From: Paraburkholderia phenazinium
GTDB lineage: Bacteria; Pseudomonadota; Gammaproteobacteria; Burkholderiales; Burkholderiaceae
DNA: 64,000 nucleotides
Reading direction: 5' to 3'
Assembly (NCBI RefSeq): GCF_900141745.1
Contig: NZ_FSRM01000001.1
Coordinates: forward strand, 1,984,001 to 2,048,000
In this document: in pieces, positions 54,104-64,000 of the stretch
How positions within the stretch are numbered: the stretch's first letter is position 1
How the letters are laid out: every line of letters begins with the position of its first letter
Translations under genes and position numbers: made by a program
Notes under the pieces: model-generated
The model's input: the letters and a program-made list of their open reading frames with translations, nothing else
The model's database searches: none
Told to the model about the DNA's origin: nothing

Positions 54104-54930
54104 CCGAACACGCCACTGGCTGTGGCCATCAGCGCGGCACACAGATCGGCGTCGTCGCCAAGTGGCTGGATGATGCCGATCCGGCACGCGGCCAACGCAT
54201 CCATGCCATGCGCGATCAACGTCGCCGCGTAGATCAGCATGCGTGTCGAAGCGCCTTCGGGCAACGCGGGATCGTCAAGCATGCGGGTGCGCGTTGCAAT
54301 CGTCACGAGCTTTTCGGCCACTGCGTGGGGCACACCGCCCTCATGCGCAACGATCGCGGCTTCGGTCTGCGCATCCGGCCAGCTGAGGTCGAGCGCAACA
54401 AAGCGCTGACGCGTCGACGGCTTCAGGTTCTTCGACACATGCTGATAGTGCGGATTGAACGAGATCACCAGGGTGAAATCCGGATGCGCGGTGATCAGCT
54501 CGCCGCACTTGTCGATCGGCAGAATTCGACGCGAATCGGTCAGCGGATGAATGACCACAGTCGTGTCCTGCCGCGCTTCGACCACTTCATCGAGGTAACA
54601 GATCGCCCCATGCCTGACGGCTTGAGTAAGCGGTCCGTCTTGCCAGTAAGTGCCGTTGCCGTCGAGCAGGTAGCGGCCAACAAGATCGCCGGCATTCATG
54701 TCTTCGTGACAGGCAATCGTCACGAGCGGGCGCTTGAGCCGCCACGCCATGTGTTCGACCAGCCGCGTCTTGCCGCAGCCGGTCGGACCTTTGAGCATGA
54801 TCGGCAATCGCGCATGGTAAGCGGCTTCGAACCATGCCAGTTCGTGATCGACCGGCTGATACCAGGGCTCCTGCGCGACACGCCACGCGTCCAACGGCGC
54901 GCCGGCCGGCGTAAGTGGCGCTCTCGTCAT
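54100..54930 (-). CDS. MoxR-type AAA+ ATPase, NorQ/CbbQ-like
   Basis: A 276-residue AAA+ ATPase. Walker A is GPTGCGKT (48-55), Walker B ICYLDE (111-116), the sensor-1 Asn lies in LVISFNPHYQ (160), and Arg175/Arg177 of STRQRF are finger candidates. It matches the NorQ/CbbQ clade of MoxR proteins, which form hexameric rings that remodel a target enzyme together with a VWA partner. It is coupled on both sides by ATGA overlaps: to a 46-codon gene upstream and to the VWA gene downstream. A place in the urease operon suggests urease, or its nickel loading, as the target; that is inference. Confidence 0.88.
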   Translation of the reverse strand: MTRAPLTPAGAPLDAWRVAQEPWYQPVDHELAWFEAAYHARLPIMLKGPTGCGKTRLVEHMAWRLKRPLVTIACHEDMNAGDLVGRYLLDGNGTYWQDGPLTQAVRHGAICYLDEVVEARQDTTVVIHPLTDSRRILPIDKCGELITAHPDFTLVISFNPHYQHVSKNLKPSTRQRFVALDLSWPDAQTEAAIVAHEGGVPHAVAEKLVTIATRTRMLDDPALPEGASTRMLIYAATLIAHGMDALAACRIGIIQPLGDDADLCAALMATASGVFG

Positions 54931-55067
54931 GCGCCTCCCTGCTCGTACGCGTGCGCGGCTCGCAGGACGGGTTCGGGATACCGGTCGAGTTCGACTTCGG
55001 TCAGAGACAGATGACGGGCCTGGCTGATATCGATCAGATCGGCCCTGGACGGACGGCGAAGTGTCAC
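54927..55067 (-). CDS. 46-residue protein of the urease operon, unknown function
   Basis: A short gene starting GTG at 55067, with GAGAGG at 6-base spacing, 10 bp after the ureD stop. The stop overlaps the ATG of the AAA+ gene (ATGA), which supports real translation. The product begins TLRRPSRADLIDISQARHLS and continues with an acidic stretch TEVELDRYPEP before a helical tail; it has no Cys, Trp or Phe, only two His, and no membrane segment. I do not recognise a family. It could be a small adaptor for the AAA+/VWA pair. Reading frame and coupling are seen directly; function is not known. Confidence 0.65.
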   Translation of the reverse strand: MTLRRPSRADLIDISQARHLSLTEVELDRYPEPVLRAAHAYEQGGA

Positions 55068-55077
55068 GGCATACCTC

Positions 55078-56004
55078 TCAGTAGCGGTTCTGGGACGCGT
55101 GGGACGCGCGCGGCGCCCCTTCGTGGAAACTGTCGAGCGTCAGATGGACGGCCTCGACAGCGGTGGAAAAGATCGCGCGCAAGGCGATGCTGTCGGCGGC
55201 CAGCATCCTGACGAACGTGCCGCATGCGCCTGGCAGCACACCCGCTGCGGCATAAGCGGTCGTGAGTGGCATGTCGAGCTTCTGGAGTGCTGCATTGATG
55301 GCGCGCGTCAGTGCTTCGTTGCCTGCATCGCCGTCGTCGAGTCTGAGCACGAGCAGGCCACCGTGCGCACCATACGTCTGCCGCACCCCGGTAAGCGAGC
55401 CGCGCGCAGCGCCAGGTTCGAGGCGAAAGCGGTCGCGCGCCAGCAGTTGCGAGTCGGCGTCGCGGACGTTGAGGGTTGCATCCAGGACACCGAAGCGCGC
55501 AGCCTGGTGCGTGGGGTCGTGCGTGAGCCACGTATCGGCGATGAGAACCGTTGCAGCCCGGTGCAACACGACGTCGATGGTGCTCAGAAGGCAGGCAGCG
55601 GGAAACAGGATGGTCGGTTGCGGCAGATAGTCGAAACGCGATTCCGGATGGGCTTCGATGGCGACCCGCGAATGTGCGATGCCGTGTGTCATCGTGTGGA
55701 CGATGGTTGCCGCTGCTGTGCGAACGGTGGCCCGCGCGCGCGGCATTGCTACGAAGCGCTGGAACACGCGGTCGTTTTCGAACAGGCCTCCCGACGAGGA
55801 TTGCACGATTACTTCCGCGTTGGCATGGGAGCGACATGAAGAAGAGGCGATTCGCCGGGTTAGCGGCAAGACACGCCCGACATGAAACGGATAACCGCCG
55901 CGCTGCCGTGATAGCCAGGTCTTGCCGGACGCCGCACGCTCGAAACACAGATCGAGTTGCGCTGGTTCCGCGTCGACGTACCCCGGTAGCGTCTCAGAGC
56001 GCAT
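55078..56004 (-). CDS. ureD: Urease accessory protein UreD
   Basis: A 308-residue accessory protein. It shows the UreD pattern: [30 protein letters not shown] near the start, [15 protein letters not shown] near 70, [16 protein letters not shown] near 130 and [14 protein letters not shown] residues later. UreD binds apo-urease and passes nickel from UreG through a tunnel. I chose the ATG at 56004, overlapping the ureG end by 11 bp; earlier in-frame starts reach further into ureG. Gene order with ureD last among the ure genes differs from the common ureDABC layout. Confidence 0.88.
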   Translation of the reverse strand: MRSETLPGYVDAEPAQLDLCFERAASGKTWLSRQRGGYPFHVGRVLPLTRRIASSSCRSHANAEVIVQSSSGGLFENDRVFQRFVAMPRARATVRTAAATIVHTMTHGIAHSRVAIEAHPESRFDYLPQPTILFPAACLLSTIDVVLHRAATVLIADTWLTHDPTHQAARFGVLDATLNVRDADSQLLARDRFRLEPGAARGSLTGVRQTYGAHGGLLVLRLDDGDAGNEALTRAINAALQKLDMPLTTAYAAAGVLPGACGTFVRMLAADSIALRAIFSTAVEAVHLTLDSFHEGAPRASHASQNRY

Positions 56005-56689
56005 CGAAGAGCACGTTTTCGACGATGGCATCGGCGACCGCATCCACTCCAGCGCCTGTCGCACAGTTAGTCAACAGCACGGGCCGTCCGCTGCGCACCT
56101 CGCGCGCCTCGCCGACCATCCGTTCCAGATCCACGCCCACGTACGGCGCGAGGTCGAACTTGTTGATCACCAGCAGATCGCAGGACAGCACGCCGAGTCC
56201 GCGTTTGCGCGGGATATCGTCACCGGCTGCGACGTCGATGACGAAGATCCAGTAGTCCACCAGATCGAGCGAGAACGATGACGCGAGATTGTCGCCGCCC
56301 GATTCGATCAGAACCAGCCGCAAGCCGGCATAACGTGCGTCGAGTTCGTCCGCGGCCTGCAGGTTGAGGGTTGGGTCTTCGCGGATCGCAGTATGGGGGC
56401 ACGCACCCGTTTCGACAGCGAGCACGCGTGCCGGATCGATCAGACCGCTACGGCGTACCCGGTCGGCGTCTTCGCGCGTGACGAGATCGTTGGTGATGAT
56501 CGCGAGGTCGACACCGCGTGCCGCGAAGCGCGGAATCAACCGTTCGAGCAGGCGCGTTTTACCCGATCCCACAGGGCCGCCTATGCCGACGCGGGCCGCG
56601 CGTGCAGCATGGCCAGTGGACTGCGCGGCGTTATCAAACGGCGTTGTTGCAAACGGCTCGCCGCTGGAGAAATTAAACTCGGTGCTCAT
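55994..56689 (-). CDS. ureG: Urease accessory GTPase UreG
   Basis: A 231-residue SIMIBI GTPase. The P-loop is [17 protein letters not shown] near residue 36, then [16 protein letters not shown], the metal motif [16 protein letters not shown] (Cys-Pro-His, nickel binding), [12 protein letters not shown], and the guanine motif [16 protein letters not shown]. It powers nickel delivery to urease. The N-terminal 33 residues before the P-loop are Thr/Ser/Ala-rich, without a His-rich tail. AGGAG precedes the ATG, 30 bp after the ureC stop. Confidence 0.95.
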   Translation of the reverse strand: MSTEFNFSSGEPFATTPFDNAAQSTGHAARAARVGIGGPVGSGKTRLLERLIPRFAARGVDLAIITNDLVTREDADRVRRSGLIDPARVLAVETGACPHTAIREDPTLNLQAADELDARYAGLRLVLIESGGDNLASSFSLDLVDYWIFVIDVAAGDDIPRKRGLGVLSCDLLVINKFDLAPYVGVDLERMVGEAREVRSGRPVLLTNCATGAGVDAVADAIVENVLFDAL

Positions 56690-56719
56690 CGAAACACTCC
56701 TGTATGCCCTGCGATGCGT

Positions 56720-58432
56720 CTAACGCAACATGTACCGTCGGCTAAGCGGGACTTCGCGCGCCGGGTCGCAGCGGATCACCTGGCCGTCCACGGACACTTC
56801 GAACGTCTGCGCATTGACGGAGATGGAAGGGCACGCGTCGTTGTGCAGCATGTCGCGCTTGCTCAGGTTTCGTGTGCCGTGCGCACCGACCAGCTTGCGC
56901 GTGATGCCTAAGTGGCCGTGCAGATCCGCCTCGAGCGCCAGCCGGTTCACGAAGTTGACAGCAAGCGAGGCGGGTGCGCGTCCGAACGCTCCCCATTGCG
57001 GCCGCATGGCGAGCGGCTCGCAGGTCATCAGCGAAGCGGCGGAATCACCCATCGCTCCCCACGCAATAAAGCCGCCCTTGATGACGACCTCAGGCTTGAT
57101 GCCAAAGAATGCGGGCCGCCACAGCACAATATCGGCGAGCTTGCCGTCCTCGAGCGAGCCGACCGTGTCGGCAATGCCGAAAGTGCGCGCCGCGTTGATC
57201 GTGTACTTGGCGATGTACCGTTTGATCCGCTCGTTGTCGCCGCGTGCAGTGCGTTCGCTGGAAAGACGTCCGCGCTGGTCCTTCATTTTCGAGGCCAGTT
57301 GCCACGTCCGGCAGATCACTTCGTTGATACGCCCCATTCCCTGGCTGTCCGAACCGAGCATCGAGATCGCGCCGAGATCGTGCAGGACGTCCTCGGCCGA
57401 AATCGTCTGCGCGCGGATGCGCGATTCGGCGAACGCGACATCTTCCGGTACCGCTGGGTTCAGGTGATGACACACCATGATCATGTCGAGGTGCTCATCG
57501 AAGGTGTTCACGGTGTATGGATTGGTCGGATTGGTCGACGAGGGCAGGCAGTTCAACCGTCCCGCCACCGCGATGATGTCGGGCGCGTGGCCGCCGCCCG
57601 CTCCTTCGGTGTGGTACATATGGATCGTGCGGTCCTTCATTGCAGCTACTGTGTCTTCGAGAAAGCCGGACTCGTTTAGTGTGTCGCTATGCAACTGCAC
57701 CTGAAAGTCGTATTCGTCGGCGACCGTCAGACATGTGTTGATTACCGCGGGCATCGCGCCCCAGTCCTCGTGGATCTTCAGCCCGAGGCAGCCGCCACGT
57801 AGCTGACCGAGCAACGAACCCGGTTTGCTCGAGTTGCCGCGCCCGAGAAAGCCGAAGTTGAGCGGCCACTGCTCGGAGGCCTGCATCATGCGTCCCACGT
57901 TCCACTCGCCGCCGCAATCGATGCCCACCGTGATCGGCCCGAGCGAGCCGCCAATCAGCGTGGTGAGGCCGGAGGCAAGCGCGTGTTCGCAGAGTTGCGC
58001 CGAGTCGAAATGCACGTGGACGTCGATACCGCCTGGGGTGGCGATAAGTCCTTCGGCATCCTTGACAGTCGTCGAGACGCCGCATACGAGGCGCGGGTCG
58101 ACACCATCCATCACTTGCGGATTGCCAGCCTTGCCGATCGCCACGATCCTGCCGTCCTTGATACCGATATCGCCTTTCACGATGCCAAGCACCGGATCGA
58201 TGATCGTCGCGTTGCAGATCAGCATGTCGAGTGCACCGTCTGCGCTATCATGCCCGGCTTTCAGGCCCATGCCGTCGCGCAGTGTCTTGCCGCCGCCGTG
58301 CAGGCATTCGTCGCCCGGCACCGCATAGTCATGTTCGATCTCGGCGAAGAGCGACGTGTCTCCTAGGCGTACTGCGTCGCCCGTGGTCGGCCCGAACATC
58401 TCGGCGTAGGCCTGGCGTGTCATCGTAACCAT
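56720..58432 (-). CDS. ureC: Urease alpha (catalytic) subunit
   Basis: A 570-residue alpha subunit. The full active site can be placed: His139 and His141 (GGIDVHVHF), carboxylated Lys219 (GLKIHEDWG), His248 (QLHSD), His274 ([10 protein letters not shown]), flap Cys321 and His322/323 (VCHHLNP), and Asp362 (GSDSQGMGR). It hydrolyses urea to ammonia and carbamate at a dinickel centre. Differences from Klebsiella-type UreC include HVHF for HIHW, an altered [18 protein letters not shown] region and DSQGMGR for DSQAMGR, so it belongs to a divergent lineage. The start follows the ureAB stop directly; GGAG at 6-base spacing supports the first ATG over the ATG three codons on. Confidence 0.94.
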   Translation of the reverse strand: MVTMTRQAYAEMFGPTTGDAVRLGDTSLFAEIEHDYAVPGDECLHGGGKTLRDGMGLKAGHDSADGALDMLICNATIIDPVLGIVKGDIGIKDGRIVAIGKAGNPQVMDGVDPRLVCGVSTTVKDAEGLIATPGGIDVHVHFDSAQLCEHALASGLTTLIGGSLGPITVGIDCGGEWNVGRMMQASEQWPLNFGFLGRGNSSKPGSLLGQLRGGCLGLKIHEDWGAMPAVINTCLTVADEYDFQVQLHSDTLNESGFLEDTVAAMKDRTIHMYHTEGAGGGHAPDIIAVAGRLNCLPSSTNPTNPYTVNTFDEHLDMIMVCHHLNPAVPEDVAFAESRIRAQTISAEDVLHDLGAISMLGSDSQGMGRINEVICRTWQLASKMKDQRGRLSSERTARGDNERIKRYIAKYTINAARTFGIADTVGSLEDGKLADIVLWRPAFFGIKPEVVIKGGFIAWGAMGDSAASLMTCEPLAMRPQWGAFGRAPASLAVNFVNRLALEADLHGHLGITRKLVGAHGTRNLSKRDMLHNDACPSISVNAQTFEVSVDGQVIRCDPAREVPLSRRYMLR

Positions 58433-59131
58433 TCAGGCTCCTTCGAAGCCGCGCTGGGCGGCGCGTGCGAGGGCGGCCTCGCGTAGGCCGGTGTCGGCGA
58501 GCGCGCCGTCCGTCAGACCGTTGAGGCCGAAAATTTCCTGCGTGCCGCCGAAGGCGACCAGCGTCACGTCCTTGGCGTCGCCGGGTTCGAACCGCACGGC
58601 CGTGCCTGCCGGGATGTCGAGCCGCATGCCGAACGCGGCGGCGCGGTCGAAGCGCAGTGCGCGATTGACTTCGAAGAAATGGAAATGGCTGCCCACCTGA
58701 ATCGGCCGGTCGCCCGTGTTGACGGCACGCACGGTGGTGCGAACGCGGCCGGCGTTCAGTTCAATGTCCCCTTCCATTGCCAGAATTTCACCGGGTACTA
58801 CGGTGTCGGCAGCGGGTGTCTGCGTGCCGGGCCGGATCGGCTGATGCACGGTCACGAGCTTGGTGCCATCGGGAAACGAGCCTTCGACCTGCAGCATCGG
58901 CACGAGGTCGGCGACGCCGGGCAGCACGTCGTCCTCGGATAGCAGCGTCGACCCGTAGGCGATCAGGTCCGCCACGCTGCGGCCTTCGCGCGCGCCCTCG
59001 AGAATTTCGTCCGCAATCAGTGCGACGGCTTCCGGATGATTGAGTTTTAGACCCTTGTCGCGATGACGGCGGGCCAGTTGTGCGGCGGTGAAAAGCGTCA
59101 GGCGCTCGTATTCGGTCGGGGTCAGCAGCAT
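58433..59131 (-). CDS. ureAB: Fused urease gamma-beta subunit
   Basis: A 232-residue fusion. Residues 1-100 are the gamma subunit ([64 protein letters not shown]); residues about 115-220 are the beta subunit ([69 protein letters not shown]). A linker of about 12 residues joins them. Fusions of this kind also occur in Helicobacter UreA and in some second ureases of alphaproteobacteria. AGGAAG precedes the ATG at 59131; the longer frame overlaps ureF and is not credible. Confidence 0.93.
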   Translation of the reverse strand: MLLTPTEYERLTLFTAAQLARRHRDKGLKLNHPEAVALIADEILEGAREGRSVADLIAYGSTLLSEDDVLPGVADLVPMLQVEGSFPDGTKLVTVHQPIRPGTQTPAADTVVPGEILAMEGDIELNAGRVRTTVRAVNTGDRPIQVGSHFHFFEVNRALRFDRAAAFGMRLDIPAGTAVRFEPGDAKDVTLVAFGGTQEIFGLNGLTDGALADTGLREAALARAAQRGFEGA

Positions 59132-59148
59132 CGCGGTCTTCCTTCCTG

Positions 59149-59868
59149 TTAGTTGGCAAAGAGCCGCGCGTCGTGCGTCTGGCTGCGCAGCGCGGCAATG
59201 TCGGCTGCGAAGGTGGCGGCGTGCAGGTCGTCGAGCGGTGGCGCCGGCTGTGCGAGGACACGTGCGAGCGGCGCGCGCAGCAGCGTTAGAACGCGCTGCG
59301 CGTCGAGATGACCGACGATGCCCAGACGCACGGCCGAACTCACTGAGCCCGTGCAGGTCATGTGCGCGGAGATGGCACGCGCCTCTTCCTCCGCGATACC
59401 AAGGCTGCGCCACACCGCGCCTTGGACGGTGACGAGATGGCCCGGTGTGCGGCCAGCCGCGATGGCGTTGCGAATCCGGTTCGCCGTTTCCGAACCGAGC
59501 CGCGCATGCACATCGGCCAACGTGCGGCCGAGACGGCGCGAGCCGTTGCGCAGAGCCGGGGGCAAGCTCATGGCCTCGGCCAGCGCATCAACTTCATGCC
59601 ACACGTCAAATGCGTCCCCGGCGCGCCACGCGCCACACATCAGCCCTTGATCCAGACTCGCCCAGCGTGATAAGGCCTGCGATTCGACGAACGCAAACAG
59701 CGTTGTCGCGTCAGTCACGAGCGCATCACGCATGAGGCCTTCGAGACCCCACGAGAACGCCATCGCGCCGCCGGGGAAAAAGCTGTCCGACTGCTGCAGG
59801 CTGGCAAGCAGGCTAATGGGCCCGTTTGCGATTGCCTCAGGTGGGCGAGTGGGGGACGTCTCAGGCAT
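59149..59868 (-). CDS. ureF: Urease accessory protein UreF
   Basis: A 239-residue all-helical accessory protein. Visible are [32 protein letters not shown] near the start (UreF proteins have a similar LLQLASPALPVGGFSYSQGLE-type opening), a central [13 protein letters not shown], and [23 protein letters not shown] near residue 165. UreF bridges UreD and UreG during nickel transfer. I chose the ATG at 59868, which overlaps the ureE end by 8 bp. Confidence 0.85.
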   Translation of the reverse strand: MPETSPTRPPEAIANGPISLLASLQQSDSFFPGGAMAFSWGLEGLMRDALVTDATTLFAFVESQALSRWASLDQGLMCGAWRAGDAFDVWHEVDALAEAMSLPPALRNGSRRLGRTLADVHARLGSETANRIRNAIAAGRTPGHLVTVQGAVWRSLGIAEEEARAISAHMTCTGSVSSAVRLGIVGHLDAQRVLTLLRAPLARVLAQPAPPLDDLHAATFAADIAALRSQTHDARLFAN

Positions 59869-60337
59869 GGTGATGCTTTCCCCCCGCGAGTCCTTCGGTT
59901 GCGAGGCGAATGCGTTGATCCGCGAGCATCGGGGTGAGCCGTTGCAGATAATCGTCAAGCGCGCCCTTGACCGCGATTTCCAGTGCGTTCCGATCGAAGC
60001 GCACCTTCCAGTGCATGTTGCCGGCGAAGTAGCCTAGCTCGAGCGCCGCGGCCGCATCGCGTGGTTCGAGTCGCAGCCAACGGGTGTCTTCAGTACGCAC
60101 GACCAGCGCCGCATCGCGGTCGAGCCGCAGCACCGCGCCGTCGAAGAGATGGGCATCGCGGTCGAGTGCGATGCCGCATTCGTCGCCGCGCTGAGTACGC
60201 GTGCGCAGGCGGTGCCGCCGGATATCGTCGGCGGCGAGCGTCACATAATCGACTAGCCCCTGATGCTCGAGCGAGTGCAGCAGATCGGCAATGCGCGGTT
60301 CGGACGCACTGCCTATGATCGACGTGTAGGTAATCAT
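59861..60337 (-). CDS. ureE: Urease accessory metallochaperone UreE
   Basis: A 158-residue nickel chaperone. The C-terminal domain has the conserved metal His in YFAGNMHWKVRFDRNALEI near residue 107. Only a short His run (KHHHA) ends the protein, unlike the long His-rich tail of Klebsiella UreE, so nickel storage capacity should be small. The N-terminal domain is divergent. GGGAG precedes the ATG, 24 bp after amiE. Confidence 0.85.
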   Translation of the reverse strand: MITYTSIIGSASEPRIADLLHSLEHQGLVDYVTLAADDIRRHRLRTRTQRGDECGIALDRDAHLFDGAVLRLDRDAALVVRTEDTRWLRLEPRDAAAALELGYFAGNMHWKVRFDRNALEIAVKGALDDYLQRLTPMLADQRIRLATEGLAGGKHHHA

Positions 60338-60361
60338 CGCGTGTCGCTCCCGCCGGGCCGT

Positions 60362-61402
60362 TTAGCGATGTGCCAGATCGGACGGATTCGGAATCCCTGG
60401 GATCGGGCATTCGTCGGTGCCTGGCGTGCTGCGCGTGAGCGCCTCGACCATCTTGCGGGTGCCTTCCGGATCGGTGATCCACTTCGAGTAGAAGTCGTAC
60501 GGGCAGTCGGCCACGCCGTCGGCTTCCTCGCGGGAGTTGATCTTGCCGGTGTAGCCGCGATGCAGCAGCTTGTACAGGTGGTTTTCCGACTGCATGTTCT
60601 TGCGGGCATCGCGGATCAGGCTCTTGGATAGCGCGCCGTACTGGATGCCGAATTCTTCCTCGCCGCATTCGCCGAGCGTGCGCCCGTCGAAACCGATGAT
60701 CGCCGAGTGGCCGAAGTACGAGTAGACGCCGTCGAAGCCGGCGGCATTGGCGACTGCTACGTAGACGTTGTTCGCCCACGCCATCGACTTGGCCATCAGC
60801 ACCTGCTGCTCCTTGGCGGGGTACATGTAGCCCTGGCAGCGTACGATCAGCTCCGCGCCTTTCATCGCGCAGTCACGCCAGATTTCCGGATAGTTGCCGT
60901 CGTCGCAGATGATCAGGCTGATTTTCAGTCCCTTCGGGCCTTCCGACACATACGTGCAGTTCCCGGGATACCAGCCTTCGATCGGCACCCATGGCATGAT
61001 CTTGCGGTACTTCTGCACGATCTCGCCCTTGTCGTTCATCAGGATCAGCGTGTTATACGGCGCCTTGTTCGGATGCTCCTCGTGACGCTCTCCGGTGAGC
61101 GAGAACACGCCCCACACCTTGGCGCTGCGGCACGCTTCAGCGAAGATTTCGGTCTCCTCGCCGGGCACCGCGGCTGCGGTGTCGTACATCTCCTGCTGGT
61201 CGTACATGATGCCGTGCGTGCTGTACTCCGGAAAAATCACGAGGTCCATGCCGGGCAGGCCGATTTTCATACCCTTGAGCATCTCGGCGATCTTGCGCGC
61301 GTTGGCGAGCACTTCGGCCTTGGTGTGAAGACGCGGCATCTTGTAGTTGACCACTGCCACACCAACCGTGTCGAGACTGCTTGAAATGTCACCGTGTAAC
61401 AT
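60362..61402 (-). CDS. amiE: Aliphatic amidase
   Basis: 346 residues, the same length as Pseudomonas AmiE and very similar throughout from memory. The triad is Glu59 ([14 protein letters not shown]), Lys134 ([18 protein letters not shown]) and Cys166 ([25 protein letters not shown] has the Cys). It hydrolyses short aliphatic amides such as acetamide to acid and ammonia; formamidase AmiF is a related alternative but the start [19 protein letters not shown] favours AmiE. AAGGAG precedes the ATG at 61402. It sits between urtE and ureE on the same strand, an unusual link of amide and urea use. Confidence 0.93.
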   Translation of the reverse strand: MLHGDISSSLDTVGVAVVNYKMPRLHTKAEVLANARKIAEMLKGMKIGLPGMDLVIFPEYSTHGIMYDQQEMYDTAAAVPGEETEIFAEACRSAKVWGVFSLTGERHEEHPNKAPYNTLILMNDKGEIVQKYRKIMPWVPIEGWYPGNCTYVSEGPKGLKISLIICDDGNYPEIWRDCAMKGAELIVRCQGYMYPAKEQQVLMAKSMAWANNVYVAVANAAGFDGVYSYFGHSAIIGFDGRTLGECGEEEFGIQYGALSKSLIRDARKNMQSENHLYKLLHRGYTGKINSREEADGVADCPYDFYSKWITDPEGTRKMVEALTRSTPGTDECPIPGIPNPSDLAHR

Positions 61403-61426
61403 AAGGACTCCTTTTTGGTAAGGGTG

Positions 61427-61444
61427 CACTCCCGCAGGGGAGTG
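61427..61444 (-). other. Intercistronic hairpin between urtE and amiE
   Basis: CACTCCC and GGGAGTG pair perfectly around a 4-base loop in the 50-bp gap. It may mark RNA processing or partial termination that separates transporter expression from the amidase-urease genes. Confidence 0.45.
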
Positions 61445-61452
61445 TCGTGAAT

Positions 61453-62142
61453 TCAGATGGTCAGATAGCGCATGATCCGTTCTGCGTCGACGTTCTCACG
61501 CCGGTCGCTGTGCACGAAGCGACCCTTCTCGATGATGAGAAAGCGATCAGCAATCTCGAGCGTGAAGTTCAGCACCTGCTCGGAGACGATCAAGGCGAAA
61601 TTGCGTTCCTTCTTCAGGCGATTGAGCGCGCGGGCGATGTCCTTGATGATCGACGGCTGGATGCCTTCTGTGGGCTCGTCGAGAATCAGCACTTTGGGCT
61701 CGGAAACGAGGGCGCGGGCGATCGCAAGCTGCTGTTGCTGGCCGCCGGAGAGATTGCCGCCGCGCCGGGCGCGCATTTCCCAAAGCACGGGGAACGACTC
61801 ATAGATGTACTCTGGAATCTTCGGCTTACGGACCCGGTCCATGCCGGTGAGGATATTTTCTTCCACGCTTAGGTACGGAAAGATCATCCGGCCTTGCGGC
61901 ACATACCCGAAGCCCGCGGCAACCCGCTCGTAACTTTTCGTTCCTGCCAGATTGCGTCCGCCCAGGTTGATTTCGCCGCTGCGCGAAGGGATCATACCGA
62001 TCAGCGACTTCAGCAGGGTGGTCTTGCCCATGCCGTTGCGGCCCATCACAGCAATGGTTTCGCCGGACATCAGCTCGAAACTGAGGTCGTGAAGAATATG
62101 GCTTTCGCCGTAGAACACGTTGAGATTCTGGATCGCGAGCAT
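61453..62142 (-). CDS. urtE: Urea ABC transporter ATP-binding protein UrtE
   Basis: A 229-residue LivF-like ABC ATPase. Walker A is [18 protein letters not shown] near residue 36, the signature [16 protein letters not shown] near 133 and Walker [17 protein letters not shown] near 153. The stretch after the signature ([11 protein letters not shown]) is characteristic of UrtE. Start ATG at 62142, 2 bp after the urtD stop; a TTG two codons upstream is the only longer option. Confidence 0.93.
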   Translation of the reverse strand: MLAIQNLNVFYGESHILHDLSFELMSGETIAVMGRNGMGKTTLLKSLIGMIPSRSGEINLGGRNLAGTKSYERVAAGFGYVPQGRMIFPYLSVEENILTGMDRVRKPKIPEYIYESFPVLWEMRARRGGNLSGGQQQQLAIARALVSEPKVLILDEPTEGIQPSIIKDIARALNRLKKERNFALIVSEQVLNFTLEIADRFLIIEKGRFVHSDRRENVDAERIMRYLTI

Positions 62143-62144
62143 AT

Positions 62145-62878
<734 letters not shown>

Positions 62879-62882
<4 letters not shown>

Positions 62883-64000
62883 TGGGCGGCTCCCTGACGT
62901 TCGCGCAGCCATTCGATGACACCGGCGAGCCCCTTGGGCAGGAACATCGGCACGAAGATAAAGAGGCCGCCGATCAGGTACAGCCAGAAGCCAACAAAGT
63001 TTTCGGAGAGAAAGCTCTTGGCCGCGCCGACCAGGATCGCGCCATATACTGCGCCCACCAGCGACAATCGTCCGCCCACCGCCGCGTAGATCACCATCTC
63101 GATCGAAGGCACGATGCCGCACACCGACGGTGAGGCGAAGCCGACCTGCAGCGTGAACATCGCGCCGCCGATGGCCGAGAACAACGCTGCCACGGCGAAG
63201 ATGAAGCCCTTGAATAGGGCGGGGTCGTAGCCCGAGAAACGGATGCGGTCCTCACGGTCGCGAATTGCGATCAGTACCTTGCCGAGACGGCTCTTCAGAA
63301 TAAAGCGGCCGGCGAGGATCGCCGCCAGCAACAGGCATGCGCTCACGTAGTAGAGCAGGTAGACAGCAGTGTCGCTTTGCACGCTGTAACCCATGAAGGT
63401 GGGCAGATTCGTGATGCCGTTGATGCCGCCGGTGTAACCCTGTTGACCGATGATCACGATCGACATGATCGACGCCAGCGCGAGCGTCACGATCGAAAAG
63501 TACACGCCGCCCACTCGCTTGCGGAAGTTCGCGTATGCGAGGATAAAGGCGAGCAGCGTCGGCAGGATCACGATGGCGGGCAGGGCAAACCACGCGTGCT
63601 CAAAGGGCGCCCACCACCAGGGCAGCTTGTCGATGCTGTTCCACGTCATGAAGTCAGGCACGGGCGGTCCACCGTTGCCGAAGACTGCGGCGGCAGGATC
63701 GGCTGAGGTTGCCTCGAGCTTCATGTACATCGCCATCATGTAGCTGCCGAGACCGAAGAAAATGCCTTGTCCCAGACTCAGAATGCCGCCGTAACCCCAG
63801 GTGAGCACGAGCCCGGCTGCGCAGAACGCGAAGCTCAGATACTTCGCGAACAGGCCGAGGCGGAAGGAGCCGGACACCGCAGGAATGGCAACCAGCAGGA
63901 GCAGCGCGAGAATCACGACGGAATAGCGTTCGAGCAGCAGCGTCGCACGCAAACCGGGGCTGAGTGCCGCTGCCGGCGGATTCGATGTGCGCGGCGATGA
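62879..64000 (-). CDS. urtC: Urea ABC transporter permease UrtC, start beyond the window
   Basis: The frame is open to the right edge, giving at least 373 residues. It is a LivM-like permease with about ten hydrophobic helices. Landmarks are LVLTWGYGGILSLGQGIFFGLGSYMMAMYMK, VGGVYFSIVTLALASIMSIVI, TAVYLLYYVSACLLL, AIRDREDRIRFSGYDPALFKGFIFAVAALFSAIGGAMFTLQVGFASPSV and AVGGRLSLVGAVYGAILVG. A TTG at 63952 is the first possible start inside the window, but the in-frame sequence upstream reads like coding DNA, so the true start probably lies a few codons past the edge. urtA and urtB would be expected further right. Confidence 0.92.

Noticed and set aside
52304..54930. Assignment of the AAA+/VWA pair as norQ/norD or cbbQ/cbbO themselves
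   Set aside because: No norCB or Rubisco genes are in the window; the pair is coupled to urease genes, so only the family level is justified.

Overview
The window is GC-rich, densely coded bacterial DNA. Its gene content (a DUF3331 protein, a BPSS1780-type membrane protein, AaeXAB-type efflux, non-haemolytic phospholipase C, Nit1C, PreTA, a urt/ure cluster) points to a Burkholderiales bacterium, most likely Paraburkholderia or a close relative. This is inferred from protein families; no rRNA or other phylogenetic marker is present. I saw no tRNA, rRNA, insertion sequence, CRISPR array or phage gene.

Layout. 0-8.7 kb: the 5' part of an SgrR-like regulator, a BPSS1780-type membrane protein, a HAD phosphatase, a FUSC membrane protein, a HypT-like LysR regulator with a solitary sugar-binding protein, and an AnsP-type amino acid permease. 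8.7-13.7 kb: the conserved trio circularly permuted ATP-grasp / alpha-E / transglutaminase, followed by a MscS channel with a cyclic-nucleotide-binding domain. 13.8-17.7 kb: PoxB, a chloroperoxidase-like hydrolase, DUF3331 and PRC-barrel proteins. 17.7-22.6 kb: a translationally coupled efflux operon (FUSC, DUF1656, HlyD, outer-membrane factor). 22.9-28.0 kb: an exported hydrolase, a small conserved protein, an exported protein of unknown function and a chemoreceptor.

From 28.4 kb to the right edge the theme is scavenging of organic nitrogen. A MocR-type regulator stands divergently from a complete eight-gene Nit1C cluster (30.2-37.2 kb), which has an excellent sigma-54 promoter match. A phospholipase C with a lipoprotein partner follows, preceded by a Pho-box-like site. 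Next is the reductive pyrimidine pathway (RutR-like regulator, amidohydrolase, PreT, PreA, NCS1 transporter, dihydropyrimidinase; 40.0-49.3 kb), again with a sigma-54-like promoter and a perfect 16-bp palindrome upstream. After an exported hydrolase and a YbdG-like channel, 52.3-64 kb carries, on the minus strand, urea transporter genes urtCDE, aliphatic amidase amiE, and a urease cluster in the order ureE, ureF, fused ureAB, ureC, ureG, ureD.

The most unusual point is the end of the urease operon. ureD is followed by a 46-codon gene, a NorQ/CbbQ-like AAA+ ATPase and a NorD/CbbO-like VWA protein. The small gene and the ATPase, and the ATPase and the VWA gene, overlap by ATGA. Known AAA+/VWA pairs of this kind activate or load metal into a neighbouring enzyme, so a dedicated activation system for this fused, divergent urease is a testable proposal.
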